64,000 nucleotides of DNA from Acidovorax_G lacteus (lineage in GTDB: Bacteria; Pseudomonadota; Gammaproteobacteria; Burkholderiales; Burkholderiaceae_C), in the NCBI RefSeq assembly GCF_039540375.1, contig NZ_BAABEX010000007.1, positions 62,001 to 126,000 of the forward strand. Direction: 5' to 3'. The translations under genes were made by a program, and so were the position numbers. Shown in pieces: positions 44,115-53,470 of the stretch (within the stretch, counting starts at the first letter, position 1; each line of letters starts with the position of its first letter). The notes below the pieces were generated by a model. That model worked only from the letters and a program-made list of their open reading frames with translations. It was not told where the DNA came from and did no database searches.

Positions 44115-44860
44115 TGCACCGACCAGACGGCGGCCCCGGTGGGGCCGTTCCCCACCATGTGGCCATCGTGATGGATGGTAACGGCCGTTGGGCCACCCGG
44201 CGTTTCATGCCGCGTCTGGCCGGGCATCGGCAAGGAGTGGAGTCGCTGCGGCGCTGCGTGCGGGCGTGCGTGGAGCGCGGCGTGCGGGTGCTCACGGTGT
44301 TCGCGTTCTCCTCGGAGAACTGGAACCGCCCGACCGAAGAAGTGTCTGGCCTGATGGAGCTCTTGGCTGGTGCTTTGGTGCGTGAGGTGCCAAGGCTGCG
44401 AGACGATGGGGTCCAGTTGCACTTCGTCGGCTCCAGAGAAGGCCTGTCCGTGAAGGTGGTGGAAGGTTTGTCGCAGGCGGAACGCGACACGCGGCACAAC
44501 CAGCGCCTTGTGTTGAACGTGTGCTTCAACTACGGAGGCCGTTGGGATATTGCGCAGGCCGCAGCGCGTCTGGCCGAGCAGGGTCTGCCGATTACGGAAG
44601 ACGGTTTGCATTCGGCCATGGGCATGTCGCATGTGCCCGACCCCGATCTGCTGATCCGCACGGGCGGAGAGATGCGCATCAGCAACTTTTTGCTCTGGCA
44701 GATCGCATACTCCGAGTTGTACTTCAGTGATCGGCTTTGGCCTGATTTCGACGAAGCGGCTCTCGATGAAGCGATCAACGCTTTTGCGCGCCGCGAGCGA
44801 CGCTTCGGAAAAACGTCCGAACAAATCCAGAGCGAACAGGCCACCGAGGCGGGGTCCTGA
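44114..44860 (+). CDS. uppS: Undecaprenyl diphosphate synthase
   Basis: The 248-residue cis-prenyltransferase makes the lipid carrier for murein and O-antigen. The catalytic DGNGRWA motif (MDGNGRWATRR, about 20-30) and the C-terminal RTGGEMRISNFLLWQIAYSELYF are typical. The ATG at 44114 overlaps the frr stop; a GTG three bases earlier is also in frame. Confidence 0.97.
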   Translation: MHRPDGGPGGAVPHHVAIVMDGNGRWATRRFMPRLAGHRQGVESLRRCVRACVERGVRVLTVFAFSSENWNRPTEEVSGLMELLAGALVREVPRLRDDGVQLHFVGSREGLSVKVVEGLSQAERDTRHNQRLVLNVCFNYGGRWDIAQAAARLAEQGLPITEDGLHSAMGMSHVPDPDLLIRTGGEMRISNFLLWQIAYSELYFSDRLWPDFDEAALDEAINAFARRERRFGKTSEQIQSEQATEAGS

Positions 44861-44896
44861 GCGCCCCCTATCTGAGTTCGCCCCGAGGAGGCCTGC

Positions 44897-45751
44897 ATGC
44901 TACGTCAGCGCGTCATCACGGCACTGGTCCTGCTGGCCATTCTGCTGCCGGCCCTTTTCTATCCCTCCACCGTGCCGTTCGCGGCCGTCGTGCTGGTGCT
45001 CATGGCCGCGGCTGCTTGGGAATGGGGGCGGCTGAACGGACTAGGTGCTGGTCCCAGTGTGTTGTTGGGAGGCGTCTGCACGGTGTTGTGCGGCGCGACG
45101 TGGCTGCTGGGAGGGCTGCATCTCGACTGGTCGGTGGCCTGGCTGCTGGGAGGGGCCGCTTGGGTGCTGGCCTCTGCCTCGCTGCTGCGCAGCGGTGTCG
45201 CGGGCTGGCCTCGTTGGCCGCTCATGTTGCGTCTCATCTTGGGTGTCGCAGTGCTCTGGCTCGCATGGCTGGCTGCGGTACAGGCTCGGCTGATCGGCAT
45301 CAACTTTCTGCTCTCGACACTGCTGCTGGTCTGGGCGGCGGACATCTGTGCATATTTCGCAGGTCGCGCATTTGGACTGAAGTTCACCCAGGGTCGGCTG
45401 GCACCATCCATCAGTCCAGGCAAAAGTTGGGAGGGCGTCTGGGGCGCGCTGCTTGGCGTCTGTTTGATGGCCGTAGTCTGGGTCTATGCAGACAGCCGAT
45501 GGGCTGCCTCCGTGCCCAGCCTGTACACACGCATGGCATCTGCTGGGTGGTGGATACTGGCGCTTGGTACGGTTTTTCTCGTGGCCATGAGCGTTGTAGG
45601 TGATCTGGTGGAGTCCCTCATCAAGCGCAGCGCGGGTGTCAAGGACAGCAGCGGTCTGCTGCCCGGGCACGGCGGAGTGCTGGATCGCGTCGATGCGCTT
45701 TTGCCCGCTTTGCCCCTGGCCATGATGCTCAGTTCCTGGACGACACGATGA
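44897..45751 (+). CDS. cdsA: Phosphatidate cytidylyltransferase
   Basis: The 284-residue multi-span membrane enzyme makes CDP-diacylglycerol for phospholipid synthesis. Eight or so hydrophobic segments and the C-terminal signature SVVGDLVESLIKRSAGVKDSSGLLPGHGGVLDRVDALL are present. GAGGAGG precedes the ATG. The stop overlaps dxr (ATGA). Confidence 0.97.
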   Translation: MLRQRVITALVLLAILLPALFYPSTVPFAAVVLVLMAAAAWEWGRLNGLGAGPSVLLGGVCTVLCGATWLLGGLHLDWSVAWLLGGAAWVLASASLLRSGVAGWPRWPLMLRLILGVAVLWLAWLAAVQARLIGINFLLSTLLLVWAADICAYFAGRAFGLKFTQGRLAPSISPGKSWEGVWGALLGVCLMAVVWVYADSRWAASVPSLYTRMASAGWWILALGTVFLVAMSVVGDLVESLIKRSAGVKDSSGLLPGHGGVLDRVDALLPALPLAMMLSSWTTR

Positions 45752-46956
45752 CACACACGATCACCGTTCTGGGTTCTACCGGTTCCATCGGAACCAACAC
45801 GCTGGATGTGGTGGCACGCCACCCCGATCGCTATGCGGTGTTCGCCCTGAGCGCTTCGACCCAGGTCGACGCGATGCTGTCGCAGTGCGCTCGCTTCAGG
45901 CCTCGCTACGCTGTCATGGCCAGTGCGGTACATGCCCGGGCTCTTCGTGAGCGGATTGCGGCCGAGGGTTTGCCCACAGAGGTCGTGGATCGTCCAGATG
46001 CGCTGGAGTGGATTTCGGCCCACGATGAGGTCGATATGGTGATGGCGGCCATCGTCGGTGCGGCAGGCCTTGCCCCCAGCCTCGCAGCCGCACGTGCGGG
46101 CAAACGTTTGCTGCTGGCCAACAAGGAGGCGTTGGTTGTCGGAGGCGATTTATTCATGCGCACCGTGCGCGCCTCAGGAGCCACGCTGTTGCCCATCGAC
46201 AGTGAGCATTCCGCCATCTTCCAGTCGCTGCCTGAAGACCCAGCCACCTGGCCCAACCGTGTGGAGAAGATCATCCTCACGGCGTCTGGTGGACCTTTTC
46301 GTACTCGATCGCCAGAAACCCTGCGCGATGTGACTCCGGCGCAGGCCTGTGCGCATCCCAACTGGAGCATGGGGCGCAAGATTTCGGTCGATTCTGCGAC
46401 CATGATGAATAAGGCGCTTGAGGTCATCGAGGCGCGGTATCTGTTCGGCGTTGGACCAGAGCAACTGGACGTTGTGATCCATCCGCAAAGCATCGTGCAT
46501 TCGATGGTGCAGTACCGCGACACTTCGGTCGTGGCCCAGTTGGGCACGCCCGACATGCGGGTGCCCATTGCTTACGGCCTGGCCTGGCCTGAGCGGATCG
46601 CATCGGGTGCCAATCCCTTGGACTTTCATGCCCTTTCGGCGATGACCTTCGAAGCGATCAGCGACCATCGGCACCCCGAGCGGTACCCGGGCTTGTCGCT
46701 GGCCTGGCAGGCTCTGCGAGCCCCCGAAGGAACCACCGCGGTGCTCAACGCCGCCAATGAGGTCGCGGTCGAACAGTTTTTGGCTGGGGGACTTCGCTTT
46801 GATCAGATTCACGCAGTGAATCTTGCAACTTTGGAAGCACTGCAGCCCTCCAAGGTGGACTCGTTGCCCGCGCTTCTGGATCTCGATGCCCAGGCGCGCC
46901 GGGTGGCGTGGGAGCAGGTGCGTCGTTGCGCCAGCTCGGAGCGGGTGTCCTGCTAG
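45748..46956 (+). CDS. dxr: 1-deoxy-D-xylulose 5-phosphate reductoisomerase
   Basis: The 402-residue NADPH enzyme converts DXP to MEP in the non-mevalonate isoprenoid pathway. N-terminal GSTGSIGTNTLDVV binds NADPH; LLLANKEALVVGG, DSEHSAIFQSL and ASGGPFR and SVDSATMMNK-type motifs (here ISVDSATMMNKALE) follow. It directly precedes rseP and overlaps cdsA by four bases. Confidence 0.97.
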   Translation: MTHTITVLGSTGSIGTNTLDVVARHPDRYAVFALSASTQVDAMLSQCARFRPRYAVMASAVHARALRERIAAEGLPTEVVDRPDALEWISAHDEVDMVMAAIVGAAGLAPSLAAARAGKRLLLANKEALVVGGDLFMRTVRASGATLLPIDSEHSAIFQSLPEDPATWPNRVEKIILTASGGPFRTRSPETLRDVTPAQACAHPNWSMGRKISVDSATMMNKALEVIEARYLFGVGPEQLDVVIHPQSIVHSMVQYRDTSVVAQLGTPDMRVPIAYGLAWPERIASGANPLDFHALSAMTFEAISDHRHPERYPGLSLAWQALRAPEGTTAVLNAANEVAVEQFLAGGLRFDQIHAVNLATLEALQPSKVDSLPALLDLDAQARRVAWEQVRRCASSERVSC

Positions 46957-46968
46957 CAAGGAGTTGGC

Positions 46969-48333
46969 ATGCTGTTGACCGTGATCGCCTTCGTTACAGC
47001 GCTGGGAGTGCTGATCGCCATCCACGAATATGGCCATTACCGTGTGGCGGTGGCCTGCGGCGTCAAGGTGCTGCGGTTCTCGGTCGGGTTTGGTACGCCG
47101 ATCTGGCGCTATCAGCGGCCTGGCTCCCCGACGGAGTTCGTGCTGGGCGCTTTTCCCTTGGGTGGATACGTGCGCATGCTGGACGAGCGCGAAGCACCAG
47201 TGGAGCCGCACGAGCGCCATCTCGCCTTCAATCGGCAACCGCTGCGTGCTCGGGCTGCGATCGTGGCGGCGGGGCCGTTGGCCAACCTGGCGTTGGCAGT
47301 GGCGTTGTATGGGCTGGTGAACTGGATCGGCATCCAGGAGCCCAAGGCGCTTTTGGCCAGTCCTACGGTCGGCTCGGTAGCTGCCAGCGCGGGTCTGCGT
47401 GGCGGTGAGCTGGTGCATCAGGTGGCTTTGGGGGATGACGAGTGGGAGCCCGTCCGCTCGTTTGAGGGTTTGCGGTGGGAGCTGACAAGGGGGGCGCTGG
47501 AGCGCCAGGCAGTACGCTTGGAGGTCGAGCCCGCGCCAGGTGCCCCGCGGCGCGAGGTGTTGCTGGACCTTTCAGATTTTGATGTCCGCGAGGCCGATGC
47601 TCAGCTTTTTCGGCGCATCGGGATCACTGGGCCGTGGACAGAGCCGGTGATGGGTGAGATCGCGCCAGGGGGAGCGGCCGAGAGAGCTGGCCTGCGTGCG
47701 GGTGATGTGATTCGCAAGGTGGGTGCCGTGGCGATTGAGGACGGTCAGCAGCTACGCGAATGGATTCGGCGGAGTGGTGAATCGCAGGTGCCAAAATCTG
47801 AAGCTTGGGAGATCGAGCGGAACGGACAGAGGGCGGTGCTGCAGGTGCAACCGGACCGTGTAGAGGAGGGCGGGCGCAGCCTGGGCAGGATTGGTGCATA
47901 TGTCGGGGCGGTGCCCGAGATGGTCACCGTGGATTACGGTCCAATCGAGAGCCTGTGGAAAGGTGCGGTGCGTACCTGGGAAGTGTCGGTGCTGACGCTT
48001 CGCATGATGGGGCGCATGGTGATTGGCGAGGCATCCCTGAAGAACCTCAGCGGGCCTCTGACCATTGCCGACTACGCGGGGCGTTCGGCTGCGCTCGGAT
48101 GGACGCAGTACCTCATGTTTCTGGCCTTGATCAGCGTCAGTTTGGGGGTGCTGAACCTGTTGCCGCTGCCGGTGCTCGATGGCGGGCACCTGATGTATTA
48201 TCTTTGGGAGGGTGTGACCGGCAAGGGCGTCTCTGATGCCTGGATGGAACGCCTGCAGCGTGGTGGGGTGGCGGTGCTTCTGCTCATGATGTCTATCGCG
48301 CTGTTCAACGACATTACCCGGCTACTGGGCTAA
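46969..48333 (+). CDS. rseP: Site-2 intramembrane zinc metalloprotease RseP
   Basis: The 454-residue inner-membrane protease cleaves anti-sigma factor RseA and signal peptides after an outer-membrane stress signal. Zinc motif HEYGH in the first span (about residue 18-22), PDZ region (about 100-320, with GEIAPGGAAERAGLRAGDVI) and LDGGHLMYYLWE in the last part. Gene order dxr-rseP-bamA is conserved. Confidence 0.97.
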   Translation: MLLTVIAFVTALGVLIAIHEYGHYRVAVACGVKVLRFSVGFGTPIWRYQRPGSPTEFVLGAFPLGGYVRMLDEREAPVEPHERHLAFNRQPLRARAAIVAAGPLANLALAVALYGLVNWIGIQEPKALLASPTVGSVAASAGLRGGELVHQVALGDDEWEPVRSFEGLRWELTRGALERQAVRLEVEPAPGAPRREVLLDLSDFDVREADAQLFRRIGITGPWTEPVMGEIAPGGAAERAGLRAGDVIRKVGAVAIEDGQQLREWIRRSGESQVPKSEAWEIERNGQRAVLQVQPDRVEEGGRSLGRIGAYVGAVPEMVTVDYGPIESLWKGAVRTWEVSVLTLRMMGRMVIGEASLKNLSGPLTIADYAGRSAALGWTQYLMFLALISVSLGVLNLLPLPVLDGGHLMYYLWEGVTGKGVSDAWMERLQRGGVAVLLLMMSIALFNDITRLLG

Positions 48334-48375
48334 CTTTGCTGCCGACCCCGCCCCGGGGCTCGGTACCGTTCACTC

Positions 48376-50673
48376 ATGAAGAAACACTTTTACTGCCTGG
48401 GGGCACGTACTGCGTCGGCAGTGGCGGCCATGCTGTTCGTTGCGCAGGCTGCTTGGGCCCTGGAGCCTTTCAAGGTGCGCGACATCCGCGTCGAAGGTCT
48501 GCAGCGGGTAGAGCCTGGTACGGTGTTCGCTTCGATCCCGCTGCGTGTCGGGGATGACTACAACGATGACAAGGGCGCGGCGGCCATTCGTGCGCTGTTT
48601 GCGTTGGGTCTTTTCAAGGATGTGCGGCTGGAAGCCGACGGCAATGTGCTGGTGGTGGTGGTCGAGGAGCGGCCCACGGTAGCGGATGTTGACTTCGCGG
48701 GTACGCGCGAATTCGACAAGGATGCCCTCAAGAAAGCCATGCGCGACGTGGGTCTGACCGAAGGGCGGCCTTACGACAAGGCGCTTGCCGACCGGGCCGA
48801 GCAGGAGCTCAAGCGCCAGTACATCAATCGCAGCCTTTACGGTGCTGAGGTTGTGACCACGGTCACACCGATCGAGCGCAACCGCGTCAACCTGACCTTT
48901 ACAGTGACCGAGGGCGAGCCGGCTCGGATCAAAGACATCCGCATCGTGGGCAACAAGAGCTTCAGCGAATCGACGCTCAAGGGCCTGTTTGATCAGAACA
49001 CGGGAGGTTGGCTAAGCTGGTACACGAAGTCCGACCGGTACTCTCGCGCCAAGCTCAACGCGGACCTTGAAACGCTGCGCTCGTACTATCTGCAGCGCGG
49101 TTTCGTGGAGTTTCGTATCGACTCCACCCAGGTGGCCATTTCGCCGGACAAGAAAGACATCTCGATCACCGTCAACGTGACCGAGGGTGAGCGTTTTGTG
49201 GTGTCTGGGGTGAAGTTGGAAGGTAACTATCTGGAGCGCGAAGACGAGTTCAAGCCGCTCGTGGCCATCCGACCCGGCGAGCCGTACAACGCTGACCAGG
49301 TGACCGAGACCACCAAGGCATTCTCTGAGTATTTCGGGCGTTTCGGATTCGCTTTTGCGCGCGTGGAGGCGGTACCAGAGATTGATCGCGAGACGAACCG
49401 CGTACAGATCGTGTTACAGGCCGAGCCGTCCCGCCGCGCTTACGTCCGGCGTATCAATGTCAGCGGCAACAACCGCACTCGCGATGAAGTGATTCGCCGC
49501 GAGTTCCGGCAGTTCGAGGCGTCTTGGTACGACAGCGAGAAGATCCGTCTGTCCCGCGACCGCGTGGACCGTCTGGGTTTCTTCACCGAAGTCAATGTTG
49601 AAACGCAGGAAGTCCCTGGCGCTCCGGACCAGGTGGATTTGGTGGTCAATGTGACCGAGAAGCCCACAGGCTCGTTGCAACTGGGGGTGGGGTTCTCCAG
49701 TGCCGAGAAGGTGGCCTTTTCGTTTGGCATCAAGCAGGAGAACTTTATGGGCTCCGGCAACTACCTCGGGGTCGATGTCAACACCAGCAAGTACCGCCGT
49801 ACGTTCGTCTTCAGCACGACCAACCCCTACTTCACGCCCGAGGGAATTTCGCGAACGCTGGATCTGTACTACCGAACGGACAAGCCGTACGAGGACCAGG
49901 GCGGTAACTACCAACTCGTGACCACTGGCGCTGCGGTGCGTTTCGGTGTGCCGTTCAGCGAGACCGATACGGTGTTTTTCGGTGGTGGCTTGGAGCAGAC
50001 CCAGATCAAGCCCGGCACGAACATTCCCGCTACCTACTTGGCGTATGCCGAGAACTACGGCTACAAAAGCAATTCGGTCCCCCTGACCATCGGCTGGTCG
50101 CGCGATGACCGCGATAGTGCGTTGGCGCCCAATTCGGGCCGCTATCAGCGGTTGAACTCCGAATGGTCGGTTGCGGGCGATGCACGCTACGTGCGCGCCA
50201 ACTACCAGTACCAGCAGTACATCCCGCTGAACAAACGCTTTACCGTGGCTTTCAACGGGGAGTTGGGTTTGGGCAAGGGGATGAATGGGCGCCCGTTCCC
50301 GGTGTTCAAAAACTTCTACTCTGGTGGCCTGGGCTCGGTGCGGGGCTTCGACCAGGGAACCCTCGGCCCACGTGACGTAACGGGTGCCTCGCTGGGCGGG
50401 CCCAAGAAGGTCACCCTGAATGCTGAGTTGATCGCTCCGTTCCCGGGGGCTGGCAATGACCGCACGCTTCGAGTCTTCACCTTCGCAGACGTCGGGAATG
50501 TGTACGGCGAAAACGAGAAGATCAGCTTTGCCGACATGCGCGCCTCGGTGGGCTTGGGCCTGAGCTGGATCTCGCCGCTCGGGCCGCTGCGTCTTGCGTT
50601 TGCCCAGCCGGTGCGCAAGTTCGCGGGCGATAAAATCCAGAAACTTCAATTCCAGATCGGAACGTCCTTCTAA
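48376..50673 (+). CDS. bamA: Outer-membrane protein assembly factor BamA
   Basis: The 765-residue Omp85 protein inserts beta-barrel proteins. Signal peptide (ending AQAAWA), five POTRA domains (about 22-425) and a 16-strand barrel with the conserved VRGF in lip/L6 (GSVRGFDQGTLGP) and a C-terminal F (GTSF). Length compares with E. coli BamA (810). It continues into skp (TAATG overlap). Confidence 0.98.
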   Translation: MKKHFYCLGARTASAVAAMLFVAQAAWALEPFKVRDIRVEGLQRVEPGTVFASIPLRVGDDYNDDKGAAAIRALFALGLFKDVRLEADGNVLVVVVEERPTVADVDFAGTREFDKDALKKAMRDVGLTEGRPYDKALADRAEQELKRQYINRSLYGAEVVTTVTPIERNRVNLTFTVTEGEPARIKDIRIVGNKSFSESTLKGLFDQNTGGWLSWYTKSDRYSRAKLNADLETLRSYYLQRGFVEFRIDSTQVAISPDKKDISITVNVTEGERFVVSGVKLEGNYLEREDEFKPLVAIRPGEPYNADQVTETTKAFSEYFGRFGFAFARVEAVPEIDRETNRVQIVLQAEPSRRAYVRRINVSGNNRTRDEVIRREFRQFEASWYDSEKIRLSRDRVDRLGFFTEVNVETQEVPGAPDQVDLVVNVTEKPTGSLQLGVGFSSAEKVAFSFGIKQENFMGSGNYLGVDVNTSKYRRTFVFSTTNPYFTPEGISRTLDLYYRTDKPYEDQGGNYQLVTTGAAVRFGVPFSETDTVFFGGGLEQTQIKPGTNIPATYLAYAENYGYKSNSVPLTIGWSRDDRDSALAPNSGRYQRLNSEWSVAGDARYVRANYQYQQYIPLNKRFTVAFNGELGLGKGMNGRPFPVFKNFYSGGLGSVRGFDQGTLGPRDVTGASLGGPKKVTLNAELIAPFPGAGNDRTLRVFTFADVGNVYGENEKISFADMRASVGLGLSWISPLGPLRLAFAQPVRKFAGDKIQKLQFQIGTSF

Positions 50674-51191
50674 TGAAATCTCTTTTCCGTCCTATTGCCC
50701 TCGCGTTCGCTATCGCCGTCGCGGGTGTAGCTTCCGTGGCGCATGCCCAAGAATTCAAGATTGGTTTCATCAACACGGAGCGCGTGCTTCGCGAGGCCAA
50801 TACCGCCAAGGCGGCATCCGCGAAGCTTGAACAGGAGTTCTCGCGTCGGGAAAAAGAACTGAACGACCTTGGAAATTCGCTCAAGGCCGCTGGTGAGAAG
50901 TTTGAACGCGAGGCGCCGACGATGTCGGAAAGCCAGCGCGCAGCCCGTCAACGCCAACTGTCTGATCAGGACCGCGACTTTCAGCGCAAGCGCCGTGAGT
51001 TTCAGGAAGACCTGAACGTACGTCGCAATGAGGAAATGAGCACCTTTCTGGACCGGACCACGAAGGCAGTTAAGGCCATGGCGGAGCAGGAGAAGTACGA
51101 CTTGATCGTCGATCAGGCCGTGTACATCAATCCCAAGCACGACATCACCGACAAGGTCATCAAGGCCTTGAACGCCTCGTCGGGTAAGTAA
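50673..51191 (+). CDS. skp: Periplasmic chaperone Skp (OmpH)
   Basis: The 172-residue protein has a signal peptide (about 1-23, ending AHA), a strand EFKIGFINTERVL and a long coiled-coil (about 45-130) typical of the Skp jellyfish trimer. It keeps unfolded outer-membrane proteins soluble. Start ATG overlaps the bamA stop. Confidence 0.95.
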   Translation: MKSLFRPIALAFAIAVAGVASVAHAQEFKIGFINTERVLREANTAKAASAKLEQEFSRREKELNDLGNSLKAAGEKFEREAPTMSESQRAARQRQLSDQDRDFQRKRREFQEDLNVRRNEEMSTFLDRTTKAVKAMAEQEKYDLIVDQAVYINPKHDITDKVIKALNASSGK

Positions 51192-51215
51192 GCCTTCAGT
51201 TCGATTGGGGAGCGC

Positions 51216-52211
51216 GTGAGTCTGCACCTGGGTGCATTCGTGCAGGCTTTGGGCGGTACCCTGATCGGGGCTTCGCCCGAAACACGGGTGGAGCGCATTG
51301 CTCCGCTGGAGCAGGCCGGGCCGCGAGATCTGAGCTTTCTCAGCCACGCGCGCTACCAGCACTTGCTGCAAACCACCCGAGCGGGTTGCGTGATCGTGTC
51401 ACCCGCTTTGCAGGCCGCCGCGCAGGCGCGCGGCGCGTGCATTGTGGTTCTAGACCCCTATGCGTACTTCGCCAAGGCTACGCAGCTTTGGCGCCAGCAC
51501 CATGATCCCGTTAAGCCCCGCGGTATACACCCATCGGCAGTGGTGGATCCCGAGGCGCAGGTGGACCCTACCGCTTGGGTGGGGCCTCTCTGCGTCGTGG
51601 GGCGCGGCGCACGCATCGGCGCGGACACCGTGCTCGCGTCCCGCGTCACGCTGGGCGACAGGTGCGTGGTCGGTGACCGCTGCATCCTGCATTCTGGCGT
51701 GGTCATCGGCGCGGATGGTTTTGGTTTCGCGCCAGAGCAGGGCCGCTGGGTCAAAATCGAGCAACTGGGTGCTGTGCGCATTGGCAACGACGTCGAGATC
51801 GGTGCGAACACGTGTATCGACCGAGGGGCCCTTGAAGACACGGTGATCGAAGACGGCGTGAAACTCGACAACCTGATCCAGGTGGGGCACAACGTGCACA
51901 TCGGTGCGCACTCCGCCATGGCTGGGTGCGTTGGGATTGCGGGCAGCGCCCGCATCGGCGCGCACTGTACCGTGGGTGGCGGTGCCATCGTGCTGGGCCA
52001 TCTGGAGCTTGCGGATCATGTGCATGTGTCTGCGGCCACCGTGGTCACGCGTTCGCTGAACCGTCCGGGTCAGTACACCGGCATGTTTCCCATTGATGAC
52101 AATGCCCGCTGGGAGAAGAACGCTGCCACCCTCAAGCAACTGCATGGGCTGCGTGACCGCGTCAAGGCGCTGGAGCAGGCGCTCAAGGCAGCCCACAACA
52201 ACAACGGATGA
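51216..52211 (+). CDS. lpxD: UDP-3-O-(3-hydroxyacyl)glucosamine N-acyltransferase
   Basis: The 331-residue enzyme adds the second acyl chain in lipid A synthesis. An N-terminal uridine-binding part (about 1-105), then left-handed beta-helix hexapeptide repeats. The catalytic His lies in DNLIQVGHNVHIGAH (about residue 235). The start GTG has GGAG upstream. It is the first of lpxD-fabZ-lpxA-lpxB. Confidence 0.96.
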   Translation: MSLHLGAFVQALGGTLIGASPETRVERIAPLEQAGPRDLSFLSHARYQHLLQTTRAGCVIVSPALQAAAQARGACIVVLDPYAYFAKATQLWRQHHDPVKPRGIHPSAVVDPEAQVDPTAWVGPLCVVGRGARIGADTVLASRVTLGDRCVVGDRCILHSGVVIGADGFGFAPEQGRWVKIEQLGAVRIGNDVEIGANTCIDRGALEDTVIEDGVKLDNLIQVGHNVHIGAHSAMAGCVGIAGSARIGAHCTVGGGAIVLGHLELADHVHVSAATVVTRSLNRPGQYTGMFPIDDNARWEKNAATLKQLHGLRDRVKALEQALKAAHNNNG

Positions 52212-52218
52212 CGACTCG

Positions 52219-52659
52219 ATGATGGATATTCACGCAATTCTCAAGCAGCTTCCGCACCGGTACCCCTTTTTGCTGGTGGATCGGGTGGTGGAGCTGGAGA
52301 GCAACACCCGCATCAAGGCGATCAAGAACGTAACGTTCAACGAGCCTTATTTCGGCGGGCACTTTCCTGGCCGTCCTGTCATGCCGGGCGTGTTGATTCT
52401 GGAGGCCTTGGCCCAGGCGGCCGGCTTGCTGGCGTTTGATGCCATGGGCAAGGTACCCGACGAAAACAACATCTACTACTTCGTGGGCATCGACGGCGCG
52501 CGTTTCAAGCGTCCGGTGGAACCCGGGGATCAGTTGATCCTCACGATCACCATTGACCGGGTGCGCGGCGGTATCTGGAAGTTCAAGGGCATTGCCAGCG
52601 TCGGCGAGGAAGTCGCTTGCGAGGCCGAGCTCATGTGCACCATGCGCAGCGTGGGTTGA
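52219..52659 (+). CDS. fabZ: 3-hydroxyacyl-ACP dehydratase FabZ
   Basis: The 146-residue hot-dog fold enzyme dehydrates beta-hydroxyacyl-ACP. The catalytic His and Glu are in YFGGHFPGRPVMPGVLILEALAQAAG, and LPHRYPFLLVDRV at the N-terminus is diagnostic. A second ATG lies at 52222. Position between lpxD and lpxA is standard, balancing lipid A against fatty-acid supply. Confidence 0.97.
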   Translation: MMDIHAILKQLPHRYPFLLVDRVVELESNTRIKAIKNVTFNEPYFGGHFPGRPVMPGVLILEALAQAAGLLAFDAMGKVPDENNIYYFVGIDGARFKRPVEPGDQLILTITIDRVRGGIWKFKGIASVGEEVACEAELMCTMRSVG

Positions 52660-52674
52660 TGGATTCATCTGACC

Positions 52675-53463
52675 GTGAGCAACATCCATCCCACAGCCCT
52701 GGTGGCCAGCGGTGCCATGCTCGACCCTACGGTCGTGGTGGGGCCTTACGCCGTGATTGGCCCGCACGTGAAGATCGGCGCGGGCACGGTGATCGGACCG
52801 CATTGCGTCATTGAAGGTCACACCACCATTGGGCAGGACAACCGGATCTTCCAGTTCGCTTCGGTGGGGGCGGAAAACCAGGACAAAAAGTACAAGGGTG
52901 AGCCCTGCGAACTCATCATCGGGGACCGCAACACAATCCGCGAGTTCTGCACCCTGCACATCGGCACCGTCCAGGACAAGGCCGTCACCCGTGTCGGCAA
53001 CGACAACTGGATCATGGCGTACACGCACATTGCGCACGACTGCGTGGTGGGCAACCACACCACACTGGCCAACAACACCACCCTCGGCGGCCATGTCGAG
53101 CTGGGTGATTGGGTGACGGTGGGTGGCCTCACAGGCCTTCACCAGTTCGTGAAGGTGGGCGCCCATGCGATGGTGGGCTTTGCCAGTGCGGTGTCGCAAG
53201 ACGTGCCCCCTTTCATGATGGTGGATGGCAATCCGCTGGCGGTACGCGGGTTCAACCTGGAGGGTCTGCGACGCCGCGGCTTCTCAGCCGCACGCCAGGC
53301 CGGCATCAAGCAGATGCACCGTCTGCTGTACCGCCAAGGTCTGACCCTGGAGGCGGCTAAACAGGCCATTGCGGCGCTGACCTGCGAAGACCCGGACGGC
53401 GCACAGGACGTACAGGCCGTGCTGGACTTCCTGGATCGGTCGCGCCGCGGCATTGCGCGGTAA
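52675..53463 (+). CDS. lpxA: UDP-N-acetylglucosamine acyltransferase
   Basis: The 262-residue beta-helix enzyme performs the first step of lipid A synthesis. Hexapeptide repeats run to about residue 190; catalytic His in AYTHIAHDCVVGN (about 120); C-terminal helical part with GNPLAVRGFNLEGLRRRGFS. Start is GTG. Confidence 0.97.
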   Translation: MSNIHPTALVASGAMLDPTVVVGPYAVIGPHVKIGAGTVIGPHCVIEGHTTIGQDNRIFQFASVGAENQDKKYKGEPCELIIGDRNTIREFCTLHIGTVQDKAVTRVGNDNWIMAYTHIAHDCVVGNHTTLANNTTLGGHVELGDWVTVGGLTGLHQFVKVGAHAMVGFASAVSQDVPPFMMVDGNPLAVRGFNLEGLRRRGFSAARQAGIKQMHRLLYRQGLTLEAAKQAIAALTCEDPDGAQDVQAVLDFLDRSRRGIAR

Positions 53464-53470
53464 TCGGCCC